NCBI GenBank assembly: GCA_946220775.1
Contig: CAMIFC010000003.1
Location: 1-64,000, forward strand
DNA: 64,000 bases
Direction: 5' to 3'
From: an uncultured Corynebacterium sp.
GTDB lineage: Bacteria > Actinomycetota > Actinomycetes > Mycobacteriales > Mycobacteriaceae
Shown here: piece by piece, positions 32,711 through 40,993 of the stretch
How the letters are laid out: each line of letters opens with the position of its first letter
Numbering within the stretch: the stretch's first letter is position 1
Program-made: the position numbers and the translations under genes
Notes under the pieces: model-generated
What the model was told of the DNA's origin: nothing
Databases searched by the model: none
Seen by the model: only the letters and a program-made list of their open reading frames with translations

Positions 32711-35044
32711 ATGGCAGCATTTGACTGGTTCTGGCGTGCGATGGGTACGTCCCCCAAAAAGAATCAGAAGAAGTCCCGTGTCGTCGTCGCCCAGGCCGGC
32801 GCGGACCGCTTCGCCCAGGCTAGTGATGAGGAACTGCGGGGTGCTGCGGAAACGGCCGTGCAGCAGCAGATCGTCGAAGATGGGGAGATTACCCAGGAAG
32901 GCCAGGTGCTTGACGCGTCCGCGCTGCTCGCCGTCCTGCGTGAGGTCGCGTACCGGACGTTAAACATTGCGCCGTACGACGTTCAGATGCAGGGCACGTA
33001 CCGGTTGTTGGCCGGGGATGTCATTGAGATGGCAACCGGTGAAGGTAAAACCCTGACTGGCGCGATGGCGACCATTGGTTTTGCGCTCCAGAACAAGCGA
33101 GTCCACGTCATTACTGTGAACAGCTTCCTCGCCGGCCGCGATGATTCGTGGATGGGACCGATGTTCGATTTCTTTGGCATCTCGCACGGTGCGATTGGTG
33201 AGGACATGCCCAGCGCTCTGCGCCGCGACGTGTACTCCCGTCAGGTCGTCTTCGGTGCGATCAATGAGCTCGGATTCGACGTCCTTCGTGACCATTTGTC
33301 CGTTCGTCGTTCCGATTTAGTTCGGACACCAGCCGATGTCGCTGTGATCGACGAAGCCGATTCCGTGATGGTTGATGAGGCATTGGTTCCGTTGGTGCTT
33401 GCGGGCAGTGAGCCTGGACCAGCACCAGCCGGCCAGATTACTGATCTGGTGAAGTCCATGGTTGAAGGCGAGCACTTCCATGTGTCCGCTGATCAGCGCA
33501 ACGTGTTCCTTACCGATGAAGGCGCGCGCTTCGTGGAGCGGAAACTGGGCATTGACTCGCTCTACGGTGGCGAAGGCAATGAGGAGCAAGGTCAGACACT
33601 CGTCCAAATCAACGTGGCCCTGCATGCGGAGCACTTGCTGGTGCGTGATGTTCACTACATCGTGAAGGACGGCCACGTAGCATTGATTGATGGTTCGCGG
33701 GGCCGGATCGCAGAGCTGCAACGCTGGCCCGATGGTTTGCAGGCAGCGGTGGAGGCCAAGGAGGGCCTGCAGGTCACCGACGGCGGTCGAATTCTGGATC
33801 AGGTGACTATTCAGGCGCTGATCGGGATGTACCCGCAGGTCAGTGGGATGACGGGCACAGCGATGGCAGCGTTGGATCAGCTGCGCCAGTTCTACAGTCT
33901 GAGCGTGTCCGTGATTGAGCCTAACGTTCCCACCCAGCGCTTTGACGAAGCCGATCGGGTGTACGCCACGGCTGCGGAACGCGACCGAGCGGTTCTTCAG
34001 CACATCATTGAGGTGCAAGCCACTGGCCAGCCGCAACTCGTGGGTACCCAAGACGTTGCGGAATCCGAACGTATTGCCGAGGCACTTGCCGCCCAAGGAA
34101 TCGAGGCTGCTGTGTTGAACGCGAAGAACCACGAATTCGAGGCGAGCGTGGTCGCCGAAGCTGGTCGGTTGGGGCGGGTGACCGTGTCAACCCAGATGGC
34201 TGGACGTGGTACCGATATCAAGCTTGGTGGCGAGGATCAGGAGCAGCACGACGACGTTGTCGCCACCGGCGGATTGCATGTGGTCGGTGTGGGGCGCTTC
34301 CGGTCGCAGCGCCTCGACAACCAGCTTCGTGGTCGTGCCGGACGCCAAGGTGACCCCGGCAGTTCCGTCTTCTTCGTCTCCCTTGAGGACGATGTCGTGG
34401 AAGTTGGTGGAGCAGGGGAAGAGCTGCAGGCGCAACCAGAAGCTAACGGGTTATTGCCCCAGCGGAAGGTCCAGCAATTTGTGGATCACTGCCAGCGCGT
34501 CACCGAAGGTCAGATGCTGGATATCCACGCCACGACGTGGAAGTACAACAAACTGATCACTGACCAGCGAGACATCATTGATGCCCGCCGCGATTACCTG
34601 CTGGATACCCCGGCTGCGTGGGAAGAACTCAAGCTTCACAACGTGGAAAAGGCCAGCGCGTTGGAATCAGCAGGCATTGCTCCGCAGGTGCTAGAACAGG
34701 CAGGACGGGAGATCATGCTGTTCCACTTGGATAAGGAATGGGCCGATCACTTGGCCTATCTCGATGACATTCGAGAGTCCATCCACTTGCGTGCCATCGC
34801 GCGGGAGTCGCCCATCGATGAATTCCACCGTATGTCCATCGCTGCGTTTGGCCAGTTGGCGTCCACGGCCATCGACAAGGCGAAGGCTACGTTCGACAAC
34901 GCAAGGATCGATGAAAACGGTGTTGATCTCGACGGACTCGGACTGCACAAGCCGTCTGCAACGTGGACCTATATGGTCAACGACAACCCGCTATCCAGCG
35001 GAAGCGGATCCGTAGTGGGATCTATCGCACAGATGTTCCGCTAG
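32711..35044 (+). CDS. secA2: Accessory Sec translocase ATPase SecA2
   Basis: A 777-residue SecA2, shorter than housekeeping SecA1 and lacking a Cys-rich zinc-binding C-terminus. Walker A is GEGKTLTGAMA near residues 115-125, the DEAD-like box is IDEADSVMVDEAL, and further motifs are MAGRGTDIKLGGEDQ, GRFRSQRLDNQLRGRAGRQGDPGSS (pieces). In mycobacteria SecA2 exports a restricted protein set. Position upstream of odhI/garA and ftsR is the conserved actinobacterial order. Its length agrees with the family. Confidence 0.94.
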   Translation: MAAFDWFWRAMGTSPKKNQKKSRVVVAQAGADRFAQASDEELRGAAETAVQQQIVEDGEITQEGQVLDASALLAVLREVAYRTLNIAPYDVQMQGTYRLLAGDVIEMATGEGKTLTGAMATIGFALQNKRVHVITVNSFLAGRDDSWMGPMFDFFGISHGAIGEDMPSALRRDVYSRQVVFGAINELGFDVLRDHLSVRRSDLVRTPADVAVIDEADSVMVDEALVPLVLAGSEPGPAPAGQITDLVKSMVEGEHFHVSADQRNVFLTDEGARFVERKLGIDSLYGGEGNEEQGQTLVQINVALHAEHLLVRDVHYIVKDGHVALIDGSRGRIAELQRWPDGLQAAVEAKEGLQVTDGGRILDQVTIQALIGMYPQVSGMTGTAMAALDQLRQFYSLSVSVIEPNVPTQRFDEADRVYATAAERDRAVLQHIIEVQATGQPQLVGTQDVAESERIAEALAAQGIEAAVLNAKNHEFEASVVAEAGRLGRVTVSTQMAGRGTDIKLGGEDQEQHDDVVATGGLHVVGVGRFRSQRLDNQLRGRAGRQGDPGSSVFFVSLEDDVVEVGGAGEELQAQPEANGLLPQRKVQQFVDHCQRVTEGQMLDIHATTWKYNKLITDQRDIIDARRDYLLDTPAAWEELKLHNVEKASALESAGIAPQVLEQAGREIMLFHLDKEWADHLAYLDDIRESIHLRAIARESPIDEFHRMSIAAFGQLASTAIDKAKATFDNARIDENGVDLDGLGLHKPSATWTYMVNDNPLSSGSGSVVGSIAQMFR

Positions 35045-35058
35045 CGTTCGCCGACTGA

Positions 35059-35087
35059 TGACGGTCGGCGCCCGAGCGGGGTAGTAT
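35059..35087 (+). promoter_or_regulatory. Possible odhI promoter
   Basis: TGACGG at 35059 and TAGTAT at 35082 with a 17-bp spacer, in the 86-bp gap between secA2 and odhI. A CGCCGAC/GTCGGCG hairpin overlaps the -35 region. Confidence 0.4.
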
Positions 35088-35130
35088 TGTGGTGTTAGTT
35101 TTTACGAATCGTTCCAGAGAGGACCACACT

Positions 35131-35565
35131 ATGAGCGAGAACACCGGGAAGCCGGAGGCATCTGTGGAGACCACTTCGGTCTTTCGTGCAGACCTCCTGA
35201 AGGAGATGGAATCAGGCGCACAGGCCGATGCATCCCCTTCCGGTGTCGAGGGGTTGCCAGAGGGTTCGGCGCTTCTCGTTGTTAAGCGTGGACCAAACGC
35301 TGGTTCCCGCTTCCTCCTTGACCAGGAGACCACCGCTGCAGGTCGTCACCCAGACAGCGACATTTTCTTGGATGACGTCACCGTGTCCCGCCGTCACGCC
35401 GAATTCCGCCGCAACGGCGACCAGTACGAAGTTGTTGATGTGGGATCCCTCAACGGAACCTACGTCAACCGTGAGCCAAAGAATTCCTCGGTTCTGTCCA
35501 ACGGGGATGAGATCCAGATCGGTAAGTTCCGTCTGGTCTTCCTGAATGGTGCGAAGGAGAACTAG
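35131..35565 (+). CDS. odhI: FHA-domain regulator OdhI/GarA
   Basis: A 144-residue homologue of C. glutamicum OdhI (mycobacterial GarA), which in its unphosphorylated form inhibits the 2-oxoglutarate dehydrogenase complex and so steers carbon toward glutamate. The N-terminal phospho-switch ETTSVFRADLLKEME (about residues 11-25) with adjacent threonines targeted by PknG/PknA/PknB-type kinases is intact. The FHA domain spans about 45-140 (GRHPDSDIFLDDVTVSRRHAEF, SLNGTYVN in pieces). ATG at 35131 has AGAGAGGA upstream. Confidence 0.95.
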   Translation: MSENTGKPEASVETTSVFRADLLKEMESGAQADASPSGVEGLPEGSALLVVKRGPNAGSRFLLDQETTAAGRHPDSDIFLDDVTVSRRHAEFRRNGDQYEVVDVGSLNGTYVNREPKNSSVLSNGDEIQIGKFRLVFLNGAKEN

Positions 35566-35570
35566 TTAAC

Positions 35571-36311
35571 GTGGCGGCCCAGCAGAATGCAGCCAGGCAA
35601 ATCACATCGCCACTGAAACCGTCGGCAGTAGATAATGTCCTGCCGACGTCCTCTATTGGCGATGTGCTGAAGCAGCTGAAACCCGACTTCCCTGATGTGA
35701 CGGTGTCGAAGATCCGTTTCCTCGAATCCGAGGGGCTGATCTCGCCGCGTCGTAGTCAGTCGGGCTATCGACGCTTCGCGCCGGAGGACATTCAGCGGCT
35801 GCGCTATATCTTGACGCACCAGCGGGATAACTATCTTCCGCTGAAGGTTATTCGTGAGCAGCTGGAGGCTATTGACTCCGGCAAGGTCGCGATGGTTAAC
35901 GCCAAGCAGCCCATCGCGGGTGCCCTGTCTGCAGACGAGCTGCGCTCTACTGAAAAGCGTCGGCTCACCCGGGCCGATGTCAGCGCTGGGGCAGACGTGG
36001 AGGATTCCTTCACCGGAAGCCTCATTCGGATGGGCTTGATCACGGCCGATCAGTCTGGTTTCTACTCAGTCGACGACGTGGCGATTGTTCAGCTCGCTCA
36101 TCGGCTCACGGAATTCGGGTTGGATAATCGCCATCTGAAGGCCGTCATGACCATTTCTTTCCGTCAACTCGATTTGGTGTCCCGGGTGGCTGATCCACTC
36201 GCACATGCGCGGGATGACAACGCCAAGGAACGTTCCGAGGAAACAGCTCGCGAAGTATCCGCTGTGCTGCTGTCCCTGAATGCCGCCATCGTGAAGGGCA
36301 ACCTTGGCTGA
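35571..36311 (+). CDS. ftsR: MerR-type regulator FtsR
   Basis: A 246-residue MerR-family transcription factor, orthologous by position and sequence to C. glutamicum FtsR (Rv1828-type neighbourhood), reported to activate ftsZ. The N-terminal helix-turn-helix is TVSKIRFLESEGLISPRRSQSGYRRFAPEDIQRLRYI in pieces (about residues 43-80). The C-terminal half has a second wing-like domain around FYSVDDVAIVQLAHRLTEFGLDNRHL. GTG at 35571, 5 bp after odhI, suggests co-transcription. The downstream gene starts inside its last codons. Confidence 0.88.
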   Translation: MAAQQNAARQITSPLKPSAVDNVLPTSSIGDVLKQLKPDFPDVTVSKIRFLESEGLISPRRSQSGYRRFAPEDIQRLRYILTHQRDNYLPLKVIREQLEAIDSGKVAMVNAKQPIAGALSADELRSTEKRRLTRADVSAGADVEDSFTGSLIRMGLITADQSGFYSVDDVAIVQLAHRLTEFGLDNRHLKAVMTISFRQLDLVSRVADPLAHARDDNAKERSEETAREVSAVLLSLNAAIVKGNLG

Positions 36312-36954
36312 TAAGGATTCGGACCGTACCACTGACGGGTTGCCGTCGGTGGTTAACGTGTATTTTGTTGGACGGTGGCGGGCCGTCGAGCTCGCTGACC
36401 AACCCGCAGACGTATTGATCTTTGCGACTGCCGATGACAAGCACATTCTGCCAGTGTGGGTAGAGCCCACTGCGGATCGGCAAGGTCGACCATCATCCGC
36501 GGAACTCCTCGCTACGATTCTGGGTGAATTGAGCGACGGATTCATCGATACCGATGCCAGTGATGAGGACGACGCAGTGTGGTCCGCAGAGTTCTCCACC
36601 TATACTCGCGGTCGGTTCACTGCGACGTTGTCCTTCGGACGTCGATCGTTTGACGCCCAGCCACGAGTGCTGGAAGCATTGAGCCAACGTGGAATTCTTC
36701 GCGAAATCCAGGTGGGGGAGCGAGCCCGCGTTGCGCTCGTATCCGTGGTGCCGGGACTTGTGAAAGGGCTGCGGTCTGAAGTTCAGAAGCTCCAGTCTGA
36801 CGACCCCGATGATCTGCAGGCCGATCCGCCACGCCTCAGCTGGGATATGCCAACTCCAGATACGCCGACACGTGGCGAATTGTCGGAGGAGGAGATTTTC
36901 CAACAGTTGATGTCCGAGATGGGGGATTTCGGTGAGCTTGGGGATAATGACTAA
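36304..36954 (+). CDS. Bifunctional nuclease-domain (DUF151) protein
   Basis: A 216-residue protein with a bifunctional nuclease/DUF151 domain at about residues 12-150 (HILPVWVEPTADRQGRPSSAELLATILGEL in pieces), equivalent to the mycobacterial Rv1829 family conserved between the two MerR genes. The C-terminal 60 residues are acidic and probably flexible. A TTG start at 36304 overlaps the ftsR stop by 8 bp; coupling is likely. Biochemical activity of actinobacterial members is uncertain. Confidence 0.85.
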   Translation: MADKDSDRTTDGLPSVVNVYFVGRWRAVELADQPADVLIFATADDKHILPVWVEPTADRQGRPSSAELLATILGELSDGFIDTDASDEDDAVWSAEFSTYTRGRFTATLSFGRRSFDAQPRVLEALSQRGILREIQVGERARVALVSVVPGLVKGLRSEVQKLQSDDPDDLQADPPRLSWDMPTPDTPTRGELSEEEIFQQLMSEMGDFGELGDND

Positions 36955-36979
36955 GCTCTAAAAAGATGGTTCCGAAAAA

Positions 36980-37017
36980 AGGACACGCGTGTTGTTACAC
37001 GGGTGTCCTTCGTTTCT
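36980..37017 (+). terminator. Intrinsic terminator after the DUF151 gene
   Basis: Arms AAGGACAC and GTGTCCTT with inner GTGT/ACAC pairing, followed by CGTTTCTG, 25 bp past the stop. Confidence 0.7.
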
Positions 37018-37029
37018 GATGTTAAGGTT

Positions 37030-37054
37030 AACCCTGAAGTTAAGATTCAGGGTT
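37030..37054. promoter_or_regulatory. Perfect inverted repeat upstream of the merR promoter
   Basis: AACCCTGAA and TTCAGGGTT separated by 7 bp, ending 5 bp before the -35 hexamer at 37060. Size and placement suit a dimeric regulator, perhaps autoregulation by the downstream MerR protein. GGTTAAC/GTTAACC elements flank it. Confidence 0.5.
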
Positions 37055-37059
37055 TGCGG

Positions 37060-37087
37060 TTGACTGTTAACCGAACCCGTCTAATCT
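37060..37087 (+). promoter_or_regulatory. merR promoter
   Basis: TTGACT at 37060-37065 and TAATCT at 37082-37087 with a 16-bp spacer, about 54 bp before the chosen start. Confidence 0.6.
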
Positions 37088-37140
37088 TTAGTTGAGGAAT
37101 TACAGGCGTGATTGTAAGCGCCATAGAGCAGGAGAGCCGG

Positions 37141-37671
37141 ATGGCAACGAAGGACGCCCAGCAAGAAACTCTTTTCGACGTTCATGGTCCAGATGACGAG
37201 GTCGGCTACCGAGTACCCATTGCATGCCAGGTAGCAGGCATTACGTACCGTCAGCTGGATTATTGGGCACGCACAAACCTGGTAAAGCCATCAATTCGCA
37301 ACGCGTCGGGGTCGGGCTCACAGCGCCTATACTCCTTCCGCGACATTCTGGTACTGAAGATCGTCAAGGGTCTGCTGGATACCGGAATCTCCTTGCAGAA
37401 CATCCGCAAGGCGGTTGAAAAGCTCGAGAACTTTGGCGTGGATGATCTCGCGGGGCTCACGTTGGTCTCCGATGGCACCACGGTGTATGAATGCCGCTCC
37501 CCAGAGGAAGTCATCGATTTACTCAACGGTGGTCAAGGAGTATTTGGCATCGCAGTTCCTGGCCTCATGAAGGAACTGTCCGGCGACATCATGTCCTTCC
37601 CATCAGAAACAATCGTCAACGACCCTGCGATCAACGAACTCGAAGCTCGTCGTCGCCGCCGCATGGCCTAG
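37141..37671 (+). CDS. MerR-family regulator (Rv1828/Rv1830-like)
   Basis: A 176-residue MerR-type regulator, the second of the odhI-linked pair. The DNA-binding segment is VAGITYRQLDYWARTNLVKPSI at about residues 25-46, followed by RLYSFRDILVLKIVKGLLDTGISLQNIRKAVE (pieces). Unlike metal-responsive MerR proteins, no Cys pair is visible. ATG at 37141 has GGAGAG upstream; a GTG at 37108 would add 11 residues. It has its own promoter and a perfect inverted repeat upstream. Target genes are not known from sequence. Confidence 0.85.
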   Translation: MATKDAQQETLFDVHGPDDEVGYRVPIACQVAGITYRQLDYWARTNLVKPSIRNASGSGSQRLYSFRDILVLKIVKGLLDTGISLQNIRKAVEKLENFGVDDLAGLTLVSDGTTVYECRSPEEVIDLLNGGQGVFGIAVPGLMKELSGDIMSFPSETIVNDPAINELEARRRRRMA

Positions 37672-37698
37672 TTTCTTCGGTTACGATACCTGCTCAAC

Positions 37699-37736
37699 AA
37701 CTAATCCCCCTGGCACCTGTGCCAGGGGGATTAGTT
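37699..37736. terminator. Bidirectional terminator, merR / VWA gene
   Basis: An 18-bp perfect inverted repeat (AACTAATCCCCCTGGCAC and its complement) between convergent genes. The TTAGTT ends give short T-rich tails on both strands. Confidence 0.85.
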
Positions 37737-37757
37737 AATGCTCACACGACGTGGCGA

Positions 37758-39023
37758 CTAGAAACCAACCACTTCGCGCAACGTGCCCGCAAAAGTTTGA
37801 GAATCAGCCGTCGTGCTGACCGTGCCACCGGCGGCTTCTGCGATTTGTCGTAGTGGTTCAACGTCGATGTTGTCGCCGATCGTGATCACGTCCAACCGAA
37901 CCGGCGCGACCTGATGGAACATCTGGATCTGGGCGACGGTGTCTTCCAGGCTCGTATCATCATCGTTGTTGCCATCGGTGATCAGCAACAGACGGTGTGG
38001 CTGGTCAGGGGTGTCTTTGGCGAAGGCGACCACAGAATCATAGGTCGCGACGACCGACGAATTCGTGTACGTAGCGCCACCAAACGTCAACTGGTCGAGG
38101 ATGGCGCCCGAAAGACTGCCATCGTCTGACAGGGAAATATCGACGTTATTGCGGTAAGGAGTGCGGGCTGCGGGGGAGAGCTGCGAAGAATAGTTCCACA
38201 GCCCGACCTTGCCATCCGACTGAGTCACGGCAGCAAATGCATCGTGTAGGGCAGCGCGAACCCCCTCCAGGCGAGTGCCAGCCCCCTCAACAAGCCCCAT
38301 GGAACCCGAGGTGTCCAACAGGAACGTCATATTCGTTCCGGCCTGCATCATTGCATTGTCCTCGTCTTGAGGTTTTTCGCTCTGCTTCTCTTCCCGTTCC
38401 TTTTCTTGTTCTTGTTCCTGTTTCTTGGCTACCGGTGTTTCGTTCTCCGGAGGAGCCGTGTCGCGGATCTCTGCGACGGTGGTGGTGCTGTGCCCCGCTT
38501 CCTCGATGGCGAAATCGCTCAGATCAGCGGCAGAGCGCGATGAGGTCTCATCAACATGGTTGCCAACGGCCATGCGCAGCAGGGGCTTGTTGTCAGGGCC
38601 AATGCGAGGGCTTTCGGCGCCCGTCACGTGCACCCCGGCGCGGGCTGCTTCGTCAATGGCGCGTTTGGCATCAGTGGGGATCCACGCTGCTGGAGCCGAG
38701 GTGCCGTCCTTGATGCGCTTGATGGCTTCGTCATCGGTCACGGTGTTGGTGACTGCCCGGACACAGTGATCAGCAACAACACGTTCGGATGCGTTGTATT
38801 GATCCACTAGTTTCCGGGCATCAGGCGCCGACTTCGGGTCGGACCACACGATGAGTTCGTAGTCTCCCTCTGCGCATTGTTCTTTGGCGAGGTTGTCTGA
38901 GTTCTTTCCAGACAAGAAACCCCAGCCGATGACTAACGCGGTGACGGCTATAAGGACAACGAAAACGACCCAAACCCACCCTGCGATTCGGAAATTATTC
39001 TGTCCATCAGAATGGCGCGCCAT
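37758..39023 (-). CDS. Membrane-anchored VWA-domain protein
   Basis: A 421-residue protein with an N-terminal transmembrane helix (VWVVFVVLIAVTALVIGWGFL, residues about 17-37). Next comes an extracytoplasmic region that looks like half of a periplasmic-binding fold (YELIVWSDPKSAPDARKLVDQY), then a Glu/Lys/Gln-rich coil at about 200-225. The C-terminal von Willebrand A domain spans about 230-421, with the MIDAS motif DTSGSMG and a conserved ITDGNND loop. Such proteins bind metal and mediate protein contacts; the partner is unknown. A single-gene unit by spacing. Confidence 0.82.
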   Translation of the reverse strand: MARHSDGQNNFRIAGWVWVVFVVLIAVTALVIGWGFLSGKNSDNLAKEQCAEGDYELIVWSDPKSAPDARKLVDQYNASERVVADHCVRAVTNTVTDDEAIKRIKDGTSAPAAWIPTDAKRAIDEAARAGVHVTGAESPRIGPDNKPLLRMAVGNHVDETSSRSAADLSDFAIEEAGHSTTTVAEIRDTAPPENETPVAKKQEQEQEKEREEKQSEKPQDEDNAMMQAGTNMTFLLDTSGSMGLVEGAGTRLEGVRAALHDAFAAVTQSDGKVGLWNYSSQLSPAARTPYRNNVDISLSDDGSLSGAILDQLTFGGATYTNSSVVATYDSVVAFAKDTPDQPHRLLLITDGNNDDDTSLEDTVAQIQMFHQVAPVRLDVITIGDNIDVEPLRQIAEAAGGTVSTTADSQTFAGTLREVVGF

Positions 39024-39051
39024 CGATCCTCCTGTTGAAAATTCAGCACCT

Positions 39052-39963
39052 TCAGCTTAGATCAGTGCTCAAGCTGCTGTGAATTAAGTGGGTGAAATGA
39101 TCGTCGATGATCCGCAGAATCTTAAGGCGTAGGACCTGACCTTTCTCAGCCAGAGCTTTTTGCTGGCGTACATATTCTGCTCGACCCGAAGGGGCTTCGA
39201 TGGGGATGGGAGAAAAGCCCCAGTCAGAGAGGTCGTAGGGGCTAGCCCGCATGTCGAGTTCTCGCAATTGGCAGGCAAGCTCAAAGGTGTCGACCCACAG
39301 TTCGCCTGGCAGCAAGGGGCCCAGCTTCGTTGCCCATTTATAGAGATCCATCGAGGCGTGCACGCACCCCGGCTGGTCCATGCGAACCTGCTTATCCCGA
39401 GTTAATTCATGGGCATTGCGAGGTGCGGCAGCATCCGTGAAAAACCGAAACGCATCATAATGAGTACAACGTAATTGGTGTGTTTCAACAACTTCATTTG
39501 TGCCACTTGCCCCGAGACGCAGCGGCTCAGGGTGACGTGGCTGATCGCGATAAACCATTGCCCATTCGTGCAGCCCAAAGCAGTTTAATTGCATTGGCCT
39601 CGATGCTGTTGCGGCCAGGAGCCGCCGGATATAGGCGATCGATGTGCCTCGGTGTGCCCAGTGCTTGTCAGCATCCAGGACCCAGGCCCCGTCGCACCAG
39701 TTGTAGTGGTCCTTGAACGTCGGCAGCGGATGTTCTTCCGCTTCGTTTTCGGACGCCACTAGCCCGAACCCAATACCCGGATGCCACTTTTTTAGTTTCC
39801 CGGGAGTCACTGGGTAATAGCTGAACATGAAGTCCCACACTGGGTGGCGTTCGCCGCGACGACGACGCTGCTGGTGCGACGCCGTGAGGTTTTCTACTCG
39901 GTCGATGTGACGTTGTTGACGGACAGTCCATTCGGAGGATGGCAGAGAAACAAAATCAGTCAT
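39052..39963 (-). CDS. Protein of the actinobacterial '3-methyladenine DNA glycosylase' annotation family
   Basis: About 303 residues. The sequence RHPVWDFMFSYYPVTPGKLKKWHPG near residue 40 (pieces) matches proteins of actinobacteria usually annotated as 3-methyladenine DNA glycosylase, though they do not resemble AlkA or Tag and activity is not established to my knowledge. Conserved-looking HLMV-type features include CFGLHEWAMVYR and CTHYDAFRFFT. The start at 39963 (MTDFVSL) overlaps the upstream CNNM gene by 8 bp. It holds a motif copy at 39742-39758. Confidence 0.65.
   Translation of the reverse strand: MTDFVSLPSSEWTVRQQRHIDRVENLTASHQQRRRRGERHPVWDFMFSYYPVTPGKLKKWHPGIGFGLVASENEAEEHPLPTFKDHYNWCDGAWVLDADKHWAHRGTSIAYIRRLLAATASRPMQLNCFGLHEWAMVYRDQPRHPEPLRLGASGTNEVVETHQLRCTHYDAFRFFTDAAAPRNAHELTRDKQVRMDQPGCVHASMDLYKWATKLGPLLPGELWVDTFELACQLRELDMRASPYDLSDWGFSPIPIEAPSGRAEYVRQQKALAEKGQVLRLKILRIIDDHFTHLIHSSLSTDLS
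39742..39758 (-). repeat. Copy of dispersed motif
   Basis: The minus strand reads TGGCGTCCGAAAACGAA, one base from the consensus, within the glycosylase-family gene. Confidence 0.5.
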
Positions 39964-40990
39964 GGGTCCAGTCACGCACTGTACCAACCAGCTCTTCGAT
40001 GATGTCCTCCAACATCACGAGCCCGATGGTTGTTTCACCATCCACGACTGCTGCGACGTGGGAGGAGTTCATGCGCATCGCTCGCATGGCCACATCGAAG
40101 TTTTGGCTTCGTTCGACACTGATCAGCGGACGAATCGCGACCGGGGTGTCATTGTCAGCCATGAAATCCCCAAGGATATCTTTGACGTGAACGTAGCCGA
40201 GCCATCGGCCATTGGCGTCCTGAACAGGAAAGCGTGAAAAACCGGTTTCCTCGACGGCATCGTGGACCTGCATCACGGTCGGACCGGAAAACACGAAGGG
40301 GAGGGTGTGGACTTGTGCTTTGGGGATGAGCACTTCGGTGAGGGCGCGGCGGGAAGAGCTCAGTGCCTTGGATAGGCGTTCGGCCTCGCCCTGGGCAAGC
40401 AGCCCTTCGGAGCGGGATTCGGCGATCATACTGGCCAATTCGTTGGGGGAGACGGTGGAATCGAGCTCGTCTTTTTGCTCCACGCCGAACGCATGGAGGG
40501 TCACTCGGGCTAGCCAGTTCAAGAACACCATGATGGGGTGGGTGATCTTGACGAAGGCGAGATGTGGGCCAACCAAGTAGGTCGCCACGGTTTCCGGCCC
40601 GGCGAGGGAAATATTCTTCGGTACCATCTCACCCAAAATGATGTGCAGCATGGTGATCAGCAGCAAAGCCAAGGTGAACGCAATTGGGTGCAGCAGATTC
40701 GGCGGCAGGCCAAGGGCGTGGAACGGAGCTTCGATGAGGTGCGCGATGGCGGGCTCGCCAACCATGCCGAGCAGCACGGATGCGATGGTGATACCGAATT
40801 GAGCGCCAGCCAACATGATGGTCAGATGCTCGACGGCGTAAAGGACCCGCTTCGCGCGCCGATTTCCAGCGGCGATCATGGAATCCAAACGATCTTTTCG
40901 GGAGGAAATCATCGCAAATTCCACGGCCACGAAGAAGGCGTTGACCAGCAGCAACAGGATAGTAAAGCCGATGGCTAAAACATCGTTCAT
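39956..40990 (-). CDS. CNNM/CorC-type membrane transporter (short paralogue)
   Basis: A 344-residue hemolysin-C/CorC-like protein. The N-terminal CNNM (DUF21) domain has four hydrophobic segments (IGFTILLLLVNAFFVAVEFAMIS and others) up to about residue 190. A CBS pair spans about 210-344 (VPFVF..., VHVKDILGD, VMLEDIIEELVG). Family members are proposed Mg2+/Co2+ efflux or transport proteins. The C-terminal CorC_HlyC domain present in the upstream paralogue is missing. It lies 3 bp after that gene, so the pair is an operon and probably works together. Confidence 0.88.
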   Translation of the reverse strand: MNDVLAIGFTILLLLVNAFFVAVEFAMISSRKDRLDSMIAAGNRRAKRVLYAVEHLTIMLAGAQFGITIASVLLGMVGEPAIAHLIEAPFHALGLPPNLLHPIAFTLALLLITMLHIILGEMVPKNISLAGPETVATYLVGPHLAFVKITHPIMVFLNWLARVTLHAFGVEQKDELDSTVSPNELASMIAESRSEGLLAQGEAERLSKALSSSRRALTEVLIPKAQVHTLPFVFSGPTVMQVHDAVEETGFSRFPVQDANGRWLGYVHVKDILGDFMADNDTPVAIRPLISVERSQNFDVAMRAMRMNSSHVAAVVDGETTIGLVMLEDIIEELVGTVRDWTHD

Positions 40991-40993
40991 GGG

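Noticed and set aside
39052..39963. Firm call of 3-methyladenine DNA glycosylase activity
   Set aside because: The name rests on family annotation from memory; no helix-hairpin-helix or known catalytic motif is visible, so only family membership is claimed.
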